This document shows positions 32,359 through 40,336 of a stretch of 40,336 nt of DNA, piece after piece. The translations under genes and the position numbers were made by a program. This stretch comes from Candidatus Staskawiczbacteria bacterium (lineage in GTDB: Bacteria; Patescibacteriota; Minisyncoccia; Minisyncoccales; Staskawiczbacteraceae), in NCBI GenBank assembly GCA_903845295.1, contig CAIMWV010000012.1, positions 1 through 40,336 of the forward strand, in the 5' to 3' direction. Under the pieces are notes generated by a model. It was not told where the DNA came from and made no database searches. It was given only the letters and a program-made list of their open reading frames with translations. Every line of letters starts with the position of its first letter. Position 1 is the stretch's first letter.

Positions 32359-35300
32359 TTATTCTTTTATTTTCGGGATAAATCCTGTTCCTACGGGAAT
32401 AAGTTTTCCGATAATCACGTTTTCTTTCAGGCCGCGAAGCTTGTCTTCCTTGCCCTCAAGAGATGCTTTGATTAAAACCCTGGAAGTTTGCTGGAAAGAA
32501 GCTGCTGACAAGAATGATTCTGAATTTAAGGCAACTTCTGAAATGCCAAGCAATATTTGCACGCCCGATGGCGGAGTCTTCTTATCTGCTTTTAATCTTT
32601 CGACTTCTTCATTGAAAATTGCGCTCTCTACCACCTCGCCCTTTATCCAATCTGAATCGCCCTCATCCCTGACTCTTATCCTTGAAAACATCTTTTGAAT
32701 GATTACTTCAATATGTTTATCATTGATATCAACGCCCTGGGAAGAATAAATTTTCTGGACTTCCTGCAAAATATACCTTTGGGTTGCCTCAACCCCTGCG
32801 GACTTGTAAAGTTTTTTTAAATCCAGGCTTCCTTCGCACAACGGCTGATTCTCTTTGACATCCTGCCCCTTCTCAACCATTATTGCAATTCTTCCTGGAA
32901 TCTTATATTCCATTGTGTCTTTTTTAGATCCCGATTTTTTAGACGGCTGGATTTTAACAATCCTCGTTTCTTCATCAATGCCGATAACTTTTCCTTCGGT
33001 CAAAGACATTATTGCCTCTCCTTTTGGAGCTCTGCATTCAAAAATTTCTTCAATTCTCGGCAAGCCCTGAGTAATGTCGCCGGCTCCCACAATGCCTCCT
33101 AAGTGGTGAGTTCTCAACGTTAACTGAGTGCCCGGCTCGCCGATCGCCTGAGCTGCGACAATGCCGACTGCTTCTCCCATTTTTATCATTTGGTTCCTTC
33201 CCAAGTCCCAGCCATAACATTTTTGGCAAACCCTTTGAGAAGATTTGCAGGTCAAAGGAGACGCGACAACAACCCTTTCAATCCCCGTTTCCTCCGCAAT
33301 TGCTTTCGCCGCTTTCCAATTAATTATTTCTCCCTTTTTAGCAAAGACCATCTTTCCATGTTCAACTGTTTCTAAGGCAGTCCTGCCTACTATTTTGAAA
33401 ACGAAATCCTGTTCAATTAAATCGGCATCTTTTTTATAAACAGTCAGACCCGTTTTGTCTCCGCAGTCTTCTTCTGTAACAATCACGTCATGGGCCACAT
33501 CAACTAATCTTCTTGTCAGATATCCGGCAGAAGAAGTCCTTAAAGCAGTGTCGGCCGTTCCTTTTCTGGCTCCATGTGTTGAAATAAAATATTCCAACAC
33601 ATTAAAGCCTTCTGTAAAAGATGATTTTACCGGCAATTCTATAATATCTCCGGAAGGGTTATTCACCAAGCCTTTCATACCAGCCATCTGAACCGGCTGA
33701 GACCAAGTGGCCCTTGCTCCAGACCCGATAATTGACATAACCGGACCGTCCTTAGGCAAATTGGCTTTCAACAATACTTCCAGCTTTGTTTTGACTGCCT
33801 GCCAGATTAAAATCTTCTGGGAAGTTTTTTCTTCGGGAGACAAAAGTCCTTTTTCAAAGTGACTGTCGATTTGTTTTACCTCTTTTTCTGCCTCATCTAC
33901 CAAACCTGCTTTTTCTTTCGGAACTATCAAGTCATCCATACCCCAGCTGATTCCGGACAATGTACAATACTCAAATCCAAGCGTTTTTATATTGTCTATA
34001 ATAACCACTGCCTGCTCATTTGGATATTTCTCAATAATTTCCCTCACCAAACCTTTTAATCCTTTATTGTCAATTATTTTATTTACATAAGGATAATCTT
34101 CGGGCAATACTGCATTCAAAATCAACCTGCCAACAGTTGTCTCAATTAATTCCATTTTTTCTTTACCCTGAGCCGTGTCGAGAGGCGGTTTTGGATGAGG
34201 AACTTTTATTATGTCGTTCTGTCCCAAAATTTTGTATTCAAAAGCTGTTATAGCTTCCGAAGCGCTTGAATATACTTTTATATCTTTAGGATTCTTCGGA
34301 TCTGCCAAAGGGTCTAATCTGGACAAAAAGAAACAACCCAAAGCAATATCTCTGAACGGCCCAATTATCGGCATTCCAGTTGCCGGCCTCAAAAGATTCA
34401 AAGTTGAGAGCATAATTTCCCTTGCTTCTTTCTGCGCCTCATCGGATAAGGGTAAATAAACCGCCATCTGGTCGCCGTCAAAATCAGCATTAAAAGCCTC
34501 GCAAACCAAAGGATGTAATTTTATTGTTTCTCCTTCTGTTAAAAGAGGCCTGAACGCCTGGATGCCAAGCCTGTGCAGAGTTGGAGCCCTGTTTAACAAA
34601 ACCAGCTTATCTTTGATAATTTCCTCCAAAATAGCCCAAACTTCCGGAGTTTTTTCCTCAACCAAGCGGGCAGCTCCGCGGATATTATAAGCCAATTCCT
34701 TATCTAAAATTCTTTTAATTACAAATGGTTTGAAAATTTCCAAAGCCAATGTTTTCGGCAAGCCGCATTGCGAAAAATGCAATTCGGGGGCAACTGCAAT
34801 AACCGATCTCCCGGAATAATCAACACGTTTTCCCAAAAGGTTTTGCCTGAATCTCCCCTGTTTCCCGGCCAGCATTGCAGCCAAAGACTTTAACAGGCGT
34901 TTGCCGCCGGTCGTAGCTGTCGTGGTAACTCCTTTTCTCATTTCGTTGTCGATTAAGGCGTCAACAGCTTCCTGCAACATTCTTTTTTCGTTTCTGACAA
35001 TTACCGGCGGAGCTTTTATTTCCTGCAAATATTTCAATCTGTTGTTCCTGTTTATGACTCTTCTGTATAAATCATTTAAATCAGACGAAGCATACCTTCC
35101 GCCGTCTAATTGAACCATCGGCCTTAAATCAGGAGGCAAAACCGGCAGAACATCCAGAAACATCCATTCTGGCCTTATGTTTGCCCTTAACATTCCCTGA
35201 AATAATTTTAACCTTCTTAAAACTTTCTTTTTCATAGCCGGCGGAGCTTCTTTGGCCTCCTTGGCTATCTGGTCAGTTTCTTTTTTTAAATCAACTTTTG

Positions 35301-35958
35301 AAAATAATTCTTTTACAACTTCGGCTCCTGTTCCCGCTTCAAAAGCTTCTCCATATTTTGAAGAAAGTGTTTGATACAAAACCTCAGACAAAATTCTTAA
35401 CGGCTTTATGTCCAGAAGTTCTTCCTTGGCTTTTTCCCTTGCCTGTTTTATTTCATTTTTTGCAGCTTCTGTCTTTTCTTTTTTAACTTTTGTCTTATAT
35501 TCCTGCTCAATGGCCTCCATTATAGCGTCCCTGGCCTTTTCATCGACTTTAGTAATAATATATGAAGAAAAATAAATGACTTTTTCCAATTGCTGGGAAC
35601 TTTTATCCAAAACTAAACCCATTCTTGAAGGAACTCCCCTTAAAAACCAAATATGCGAAACTGGGGTATACAGTTTAATATGCCCCATCCTTTCCCTCCT
35701 TACAGATGACTTTGTAACCTCAACTCCGCACCTGTCGCAGACAACCCCCTTGTATCTTATTCTTTTATATTTTCCGCAGGCGCACTCATAATCTTTTTCG
35801 GGGCCAAAAATTCTCTCATCAAAAAGCCCGTCCTTTTCAGGCTTCTGGGTTCTGTAATTAATTGTTTCCGGTTTGATTACCTCGCCATGAGACCAGGACA
35901 TAATATCCTCGGGCGAAGCAATTTTTATTCTTATTGATTCTAGATCTAGTACTCGCAT
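32359..35958 (-). CDS. rpoC: RNA polymerase subunit beta prime
   Basis: The 1199-residue protein has the N-terminal zinc site (C59, C61, C74, C77), the clamp, the catalytic NADFDGDQM (~489-497), the bridge/trigger helices, the second zinc site (CKSSQRVCQKCYGWD) and IGEPGTQLTLRTHHLGG. In E. coli the last motif reads RTFHIGG, so a phenylalanine is replaced by histidine in the trigger-loop region. It follows rpoB by 34 bp and is co-transcribed with it. Length is typical for bacteria without large lineage insertions. Confidence 0.98.
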   Translation of the reverse strand: MRVLDLESIRIKIASPEDIMSWSHGEVIKPETINYRTQKPEKDGLFDERIFGPEKDYECACGKYKRIRYKGVVCDRCGVEVTKSSVRRERMGHIKLYTPVSHIWFLRGVPSRMGLVLDKSSQQLEKVIYFSSYIITKVDEKARDAIMEAIEQEYKTKVKKEKTEAAKNEIKQAREKAKEELLDIKPLRILSEVLYQTLSSKYGEAFEAGTGAEVVKELFSKVDLKKETDQIAKEAKEAPPAMKKKVLRRLKLFQGMLRANIRPEWMFLDVLPVLPPDLRPMVQLDGGRYASSDLNDLYRRVINRNNRLKYLQEIKAPPVIVRNEKRMLQEAVDALIDNEMRKGVTTTATTGGKRLLKSLAAMLAGKQGRFRQNLLGKRVDYSGRSVIAVAPELHFSQCGLPKTLALEIFKPFVIKRILDKELAYNIRGAARLVEEKTPEVWAILEEIIKDKLVLLNRAPTLHRLGIQAFRPLLTEGETIKLHPLVCEAFNADFDGDQMAVYLPLSDEAQKEAREIMLSTLNLLRPATGMPIIGPFRDIALGCFFLSRLDPLADPKNPKDIKVYSSASEAITAFEYKILGQNDIIKVPHPKPPLDTAQGKEKMELIETTVGRLILNAVLPEDYPYVNKIIDNKGLKGLVREIIEKYPNEQAVVIIDNIKTLGFEYCTLSGISWGMDDLIVPKEKAGLVDEAEKEVKQIDSHFEKGLLSPEEKTSQKILIWQAVKTKLEVLLKANLPKDGPVMSIIGSGARATWSQPVQMAGMKGLVNNPSGDIIELPVKSSFTEGFNVLEYFISTHGARKGTADTALRTSSAGYLTRRLVDVAHDVIVTEEDCGDKTGLTVYKKDADLIEQDFVFKIVGRTALETVEHGKMVFAKKGEIINWKAAKAIAEETGIERVVVASPLTCKSSQRVCQKCYGWDLGRNQMIKMGEAVGIVAAQAIGEPGTQLTLRTHHLGGIVGAGDITQGLPRIEEIFECRAPKGEAIMSLTEGKVIGIDEETRIVKIQPSKKSGSKKDTMEYKIPGRIAIMVEKGQDVKENQPLCEGSLDLKKLYKSAGVEATQRYILQEVQKIYSSQGVDINDKHIEVIIQKMFSRIRVRDEGDSDWIKGEVVESAIFNEEVERLKADKKTPPSGVQILLGISEVALNSESFLSAASFQQTSRVLIKASLEGKEDKLRGLKENVIIGKLIPVGTGFIPKIKE

Positions 35959-35992
35959 GGGTTTAGTTTTTTAAATTTCTAATTACTAATTT

Positions 35993-38900
35993 CTATTTTT
36001 TATCTTCACGATAATCTCTTCTTTCTTCCCTATCATCCCTTAATTCTCTTGGCTTTTCCCTTACTTCGACTGACATGCCGAGAGATTTTAATTCTGCGAC
36101 AAGCAAATTAAATGATGCGGGAATATTCGGATTCCTTATCGGCTCGCCCTTAAGAATCGATTCATATGCTGCGGCTCTGCCCTGAACGTCGTCAGATTTT
36201 ATTGTCAGCATTTCCTGCAAAGTGTGGGCTACCCCAAAACCTTCCAAAGCCCAGACTTCCATTTCTCCAAATCTCTGGCCTCCGAATTGGGCTTTTCCTC
36301 CCAACGGCTGCTGAGTAATTAAAGAATAAGGGCCGATTGAACGGGCGTGAACCTTGTCGTCAACCATGTGAATTAATTTCATCACATACATATATCCTAC
36401 CGTAATCGGTTTCGGGAATGGCTGGCCGGTTCTGCCATCGTAAAGCGTAGTTTGTCCTGATTCTGGCAAACCGGCTTCTTTCAATTCTTTTTTAATATCT
36501 TCTTGATTTGCCCCTATTAATGCCGGAGTAATTGCTAAATATCCTAATTTGTGAGCCGCCCAGCCAAGATGAGTTTCCAAAATCTGTCCGATGTTCATAC
36601 GGGAAGGAACCGACAATGGAGAAATTATCAAGTCAATCGGAGTTCCGTCGGCCAAAAATGGCATCTCGTGTTCAGGTAAAATTTTTGAAACAACTCCTTT
36701 ATTTCCGTGTCTTCCTACTAATTTGTCTCCAACTTTTGCTTTTCTGGTTTCAGCAATCTCAACTCTAATTCTTTTTATAACTCCTGGCTCTAATTTGTGG
36801 CCAAGATCGCGTGAAAATATTTTTACATTGACAACTTTTCCTTTCTTTCCATGCTCCATTCTCAAAGAAGAGTCTTTCACATCTTTTGCTTTTTCGCCGA
36901 AGATTGCTCTTAATAATCTTTCCTCCGGAGTCAATTCTGCTTCTCCTTTTGGAGAAATTTTTCCAACCAAAATATCATTAGGGCCGACCTCGGCTCCAAC
37001 CCTTACAATTCCTTCTTCATCTAAGTCTTTTAACTTTTCTTCTCCGACATTTGGAATATCGGATGTTGTGACTTCGGGCCCCAGCTTTGTTTCACGGACA
37101 TCGCAAGTAAAATCTTCTATGTGAATTGACGTAAACTCATCTTCTTTCGCCAATCTTTCTGAAATAGTGATCGAGTCTTCAAACCCCCCTCCGCGCAAAG
37201 GTAAAAAGCAGACTAGAACATTTCTTCCCAAAGCCAATCTGCCCTGAGAAATAGCGGCGCCATCAGCTAATATATCTCCTTTTTTAACCTCCTCCCCTTT
37301 TGCAACTATCGGTTTTTGATGAAAGCATGAATATTGGTTAGTTCTTACAAAAGTCTGCAATTCATAATTTTCCTCTTGTTTTTTCCCTCCAATATCGTAC
37401 TGGACTTTGATGTGCTGAGCATCTACTTCTTTTATAACTCCTTTCGCTTCTGCAAGTATTACCTGGCCTGAGTCGCGAGCAACATTTCTTTCTGTCCCGG
37501 TTCCAACCAATGGAGCTTCCGGCCTTATTAATGGAACCGCCTGACGCTGCATATTAGAACCCATAAGAGCTCTGGAAGCATCGTCGTGGTTTAAAAATGG
37601 GATTAAAGAAGTGGCTACTGAAATAAACTGCTTTGAAGAAACATCTATATAATCAATTTCAGAAATTTCAACTTCAGTCGGCTCTCCCTTTACTCTGGCC
37701 TCAACTTTATTTGGCGGAATTTCAGGAAGGATTTTTAATGATTCCGTCAAAGGGACCGATGCCGGGGCTATACTGTGCCTTTCCTCTTCCTGCGCTGAAA
37801 GATATTCTATTTCATCAGTCACTTTGCCATTTTTAACTTTAAAATATGGCGCCTCAATAAAACCATAGGGATTTATTTTGGCGAAAGAAGCCAAGTGTCC
37901 CACCAATCCCACGTTCGGGCCTTCCGGAGTTTCTATCGGGCAGATTCTGCCGTAATGAGAAGGCTGCACATCTCTAACTTCAAATCCAGCCCTTTCTCTC
38001 GTCAAACCTCCCGGCCCAGTTGTTGTTAAGCGTCTCTTATGCTCTAACTCCGCCAATGGATTTTCATTATCCATGAACTGAGAAAATTGCGAAGAACTAA
38101 AAAATTCTTTAATGACAGCTATTACTGGTCTTGGGTTTATAAGCTGTATCGGAGTTATGGTATCAACTTCCAAGGTGGACATTTTATCTTTGATGATTCT
38201 TTCCATTCTCATAAGCCCTACTCTTAATCTATTCTGCAAAAGCTCAGATAATGTTCTTACCCTTCGATTTCCCAAATGATCAACCTGATCTGCTTTTGCC
38301 ATCGGGTCGTTATTCAATCTGATAACCTCTTTAACAACTTCTACTATGTCTTCTATTTTTAATATCCTGTCTTCTTTTGTTATTTCTTTATCTAAATTTT
38401 TAGGAGCTAAATTGGGCAGCCTCAACCATGTTTTCCATCTGCCGACTTTTGACAAATCATATCTGTCAAAATTAAAAAACATATTAAAAATTAAATCCTG
38501 AGCTGTATCCGGGGTAACCAAATCTCCGGGCCTTAACCTCCTGTAAACTTCCACCAGCGCTTCCTTCTGGTCTTTGCAAGTATCTCTTTTTAAGGTTTCT
38601 TTTATATATTTTATTTCTCCTGTATCTGTATCTTTAAATGCTTTTTCAACTTTTTCAATGCCGTCCAAGCCTAAAGCCATAAGCAAGGTGGTAGCGGGCA
38701 CTTTTCTTTTTCTATTTATTTTAACTCCGATAAATCCCGACTCTTCTGTTTCAAATTCGAGCCAGGCGCCCCTATTGGGAATTATTTTAGAACCAAAATA
38801 ATTTTTACCCCTCCATGTCCTGTTGGTGAAAAAAGCTCCCGGAGACCTGATAAGCTGGGAGACAACAACTCTTTCCACTCCATTTACAACAAAAGTTCCC

Positions 38901-39253
38901 CTCTCTGTCATGATAGGAAAATCGGCAAGATATACTTCCTGCTCTTTTACTTCTTTTGTTTTCAAGCTTACGAGCTTGATTTTCACCCTTAAAGAAGCTT
39001 CAAGAGAATCATTATTTTTTTTAGCCTCTAAGCCGTTTATATAATTCGGTTTTGAAAGCTTATAATCTCCAAACCAAAGCTCAAATTCTTTGCCGGTATA
39101 ATCCCTGATCGGAGAAATTTCTTCTAAGAGTTCTTTTACCCTAACCTTCCAAAAATCTTCCCAGGTTTCCTTCTGCATCGTCAAAAGGTGGGGAGTTGAA
39201 AAAGAAAGTTTAGATTTTGAAAAATTTTTTACTTTGCTTATAATTTCTGCCAT
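35993..39253 (-). CDS. rpoB: RNA polymerase subunit beta
   Basis: The 1086-residue protein carries the whole beta fold, including FPIMTERGTFVVNGVERVVVSQLIRSPG, the rifampicin region (SSQFSQFMDNENPLAELEHKRRLTTTGPGGLTRERAGFEVRDV), GRICPIETPEGPNVGL, DKLVGRHGNKGVVSKILPEHEMPFLADGTP and KAQFGGQRFGEMEVWALEGFGVAHTLQEMLTIKSDD. The end is a highly charged tail (RELRDDREERRDYREDKK). Relative to E. coli, positions 511, 522, 531 and 533 of the rifampicin region are F, A, T and T. The gene has a strong promoter and a ~235-nt leader with two hairpins. Confidence 0.98.
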   Translation of the reverse strand: MAEIISKVKNFSKSKLSFSTPHLLTMQKETWEDFWKVRVKELLEEISPIRDYTGKEFELWFGDYKLSKPNYINGLEAKKNNDSLEASLRVKIKLVSLKTKEVKEQEVYLADFPIMTERGTFVVNGVERVVVSQLIRSPGAFFTNRTWRGKNYFGSKIIPNRGAWLEFETEESGFIGVKINRKRKVPATTLLMALGLDGIEKVEKAFKDTDTGEIKYIKETLKRDTCKDQKEALVEVYRRLRPGDLVTPDTAQDLIFNMFFNFDRYDLSKVGRWKTWLRLPNLAPKNLDKEITKEDRILKIEDIVEVVKEVIRLNNDPMAKADQVDHLGNRRVRTLSELLQNRLRVGLMRMERIIKDKMSTLEVDTITPIQLINPRPVIAVIKEFFSSSQFSQFMDNENPLAELEHKRRLTTTGPGGLTRERAGFEVRDVQPSHYGRICPIETPEGPNVGLVGHLASFAKINPYGFIEAPYFKVKNGKVTDEIEYLSAQEEERHSIAPASVPLTESLKILPEIPPNKVEARVKGEPTEVEISEIDYIDVSSKQFISVATSLIPFLNHDDASRALMGSNMQRQAVPLIRPEAPLVGTGTERNVARDSGQVILAEAKGVIKEVDAQHIKVQYDIGGKKQEENYELQTFVRTNQYSCFHQKPIVAKGEEVKKGDILADGAAISQGRLALGRNVLVCFLPLRGGGFEDSITISERLAKEDEFTSIHIEDFTCDVRETKLGPEVTTSDIPNVGEEKLKDLDEEGIVRVGAEVGPNDILVGKISPKGEAELTPEERLLRAIFGEKAKDVKDSSLRMEHGKKGKVVNVKIFSRDLGHKLEPGVIKRIRVEIAETRKAKVGDKLVGRHGNKGVVSKILPEHEMPFLADGTPIDLIISPLSVPSRMNIGQILETHLGWAAHKLGYLAITPALIGANQEDIKKELKEAGLPESGQTTLYDGRTGQPFPKPITVGYMYVMKLIHMVDDKVHARSIGPYSLITQQPLGGKAQFGGQRFGEMEVWALEGFGVAHTLQEMLTIKSDDVQGRAAAYESILKGEPIRNPNIPASFNLLVAELKSLGMSVEVREKPRELRDDREERRDYREDKK

Positions 39254-39266
39254 TTATAAATTTGCT

Positions 39267-39287
39267 GCAGGGAGAGTTCGACCCTGC
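39267..39287 (-). promoter_or_regulatory. Hairpin just before the rpoB start
   Basis: GCAGGG pairs with CCCTGC around TCGAACTCT, 13 bases before the ATG; could modulate ribosome access. Confidence 0.45.
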
Positions 39288-39345
39288 AAATTAAAAAATA
39301 TTTAAAAGAGAATAAAAATTTAAAATTATAAATTGCTATAAACAC

Positions 39346-39374
39346 AAAATACCCTTTTTTACCCAGGGTATTTT
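39346..39374 (-). terminator. Attenuator-like hairpin in the rpoB leader
   Basis: AAAATACCC pairs with GGGTATTTT around an 11-nt loop, followed on the minus strand by GTGTTTATAG. It lies inside the rpoB leader, so it is either an attenuator or a weak terminator of an upstream transcript. Confidence 0.5.
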
Positions 39375-39375
39375 C

Positions 39376-39436
39376 CCCTCGCTCTATTTTGGATATGTCA
39401 AATTTCGCTACGCAATAAAAAATTACTTAGCGAGGG
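39376..39436. repeat. CCCTCGCT...AGCGAGGG element in the rpoB leader
   Basis: 8-bp inverted ends (39376-39383 with 39429-39436) enclosing a 45-bp AT-rich segment with TTCGCTACGCAA. The AGCGAGG word resembles the ends of the other elements. Confidence 0.45.
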
Positions 39437-39485
39437 TTTTCGATTTTTTTAGAGTAAAGTGGCCACTTCTTTTTGTATAGTATAT

Positions 39486-39514
39486 AGTATATTCTTTTTT
39501 GAAAAGAATGTCAA
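39486..39514 (-). promoter_or_regulatory. rpoBC promoter
   Basis: Consensus TTGACA (39509-39514) and TATACT (39486-39491) on the minus strand, 17 bp apart, immediately after the DUF1189 gene. Predicted leader about 230 nt. Confidence 0.85.
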
Positions 39515-39520
39515 TACTTT

Positions 39521-40336
39521 TTATCCGATAGGTGCATCAGAACCTGACATATCGGCGGCTTGCGGCGTATTTTTCTGCAAATTTAATATGGCTGACAATA
39601 TCAGCAGAATTGTAAACAAAAATGGGATTGTGAACTTACCCGGGATTATATATACAATGCTGGTTATGATAATAACGGAAGTCATCAAATGCATACCCAA
39701 CTGATATGACTTCTTATATCCTGTCTTTATTCCTTTAATACTTGTGACCAGCCATATCAGCAAAGCTCCAAAAAGGAGATATATCATTTCTGCAAAAACA
39801 GAGATAAATCCGAGAACATAACCCCCTGCAAAAACTAACGGGTAAAGAATAACCAAAAATGGTTTTATTTTATTTATAAAATCTGCGACAGCTCCCCTAT
39901 TAAGGGTGAGGTTTTTAATGCCGGATAAAGAGTTTATGGAAATTTGGTTATTTTTATTCAGATATACGATACTGTCTGAGGTCAAAAGCATGAATGTTTT
40001 ATATGAATTAAAAGTATCTATATCAAATTTATCTTTTGTATCAATAACAACCAAGTTATCTAAATTAGACGCATCTAACTGAACGCTGCTGCCGTTTATT
40101 TTAACATCGGCAGAATTCAAACGGGCGCTGTTATTTTTCAACTCCTTAGGCATTTTTATAAAATACGGCTCCTGGACATTTGTTGAAACTTTCCCGTTTT
40201 TAATGCTTATTGTAAGGTCCTGCGGAAAATAGCCTGATATTCCGGGAGCCTTTTCATATATAAGATTCATTACGGGTATAAATCTTATAGTCGCCACAAT
40301 CGTAAATGCCAAAGCAAAAAACAAAGCGAAAAACAG
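39521..40336 (-). CDS. DUF1189 family membrane protein (5' end outside the window)
   Basis: The visible ~271 residues start within a membrane helix (continuing to the window edge). An extracytoplasmic domain follows (GISGYFPQDLTISIKNGKVSTNVQEPYFIKMPKEL, typical of DUF1189), then four membrane helices (~155-260) and a short tail (AADMSGSDAPIG). An internal ATG at 40324 exists, but the hydrophobic frame stays open to the edge, so the gene is probably truncated. Function unknown. It lies directly upstream of the rpoB promoter. Confidence 0.85.
   Translation of the reverse strand: MFFALFFALAFTIVATIRFIPVMNLIYEKAPGISGYFPQDLTISIKNGKVSTNVQEPYFIKMPKELKNNSARLNSADVKINGSSVQLDASNLDNLVVIDTKDKFDIDTFNSYKTFMLLTSDSIVYLNKNNQISINSLSGIKNLTLNRGAVADFINKIKPFLVILYPLVFAGGYVLGFISVFAEMIYLLFGALLIWLVTSIKGIKTGYKKSYQLGMHLMTSVIIITSIVYIIPGKFTIPFLFTILLILSAILNLQKNTPQAADMSGSDAPIG

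Overview
The window looks like a chromosomal stretch from a member of the Candidate Phyla Radiation (Patescibacteria), most likely Parcubacteria; this is an inference from gene content, with no marker search behind it. The DNA is AT-rich. Housekeeping genes are compact (S18 is only 64 residues and of the zinc-cysteine type; UvrC lacks its C-terminal helix-hairpin-helix part). Several promoters sit so close to the start codon that leaderless transcripts are likely. The secreted proteins are of the repeat-rich PGB/KNH-like kind I associate with these bacteria. TGA is used as a normal stop (htpX, ftsK), so this is code 11, not the SR1/Gracilibacteria code.

Layout. 1-360: tRNA-Ser(GGA), a small repeat element and a decayed second copy of the tRNA 3' end. 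364-2440: operon lemA-htpX-CYTH phosphatase. 2586-4389: zinc-ribbon protein, then a deoxyribosyltransferase/HAD pair. 4531-7800: small acidic protein, groES-groEL, a membrane protein. 7987-10860: uvrA. 11009-15438: two paralogous secreted peptidoglycan-binding proteins sharing promoter and leader. 15633-16946: uvrC. 17005-17826: two tiny membrane-protein genes bracketing a ~260-nt rod-shaped RNA that resembles 6S RNA. 17940-20730: holin-4-type membrane protein, secG, and an ABC peptide-binding protein with a peptidoglycan-binding domain nested inside it. 20957-24177: tRNA-Leu(CAG), RNase J, trpS. 24243-27586: hypothetical gene, phosphomannomutase, rpsF-ssb-rpsR. 27665-31447: ftsK-recA-small coiled-coil gene. 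31488-32312: a PaaX/Cas2-like gene inside an 18-bp direct repeat with two related hairpins. 32359-39253: rpoB-rpoC. 39521-end: DUF1189 membrane protein, cut by the window edge.

The most unusual signal is a set of small, gene-free, hairpin-rich elements placed exactly at gene ends. At three sites (tRNA-Ser, the peptide-binding protein, RNase J) the element is followed by a second copy of the last ~25-36 nt of the gene it follows. In the two protein genes the two copies encode identical C-terminal residues but differ almost only at synonymous third positions. Two of these elements share a core whose hairpin shows a compensatory base change. At two further sites (secG, trpS) a related composite element ends on the same bases that supply the GTG start codon. 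This looks like an undescribed 3'-end-restoring (att-like) small mobile element family. A second layer of palindromic sequence lies in frame inside uvrC, uvrA and groEL. The third candidate system is the PaaX/Cas2-like cassette inserted between rpoC and ftsK.
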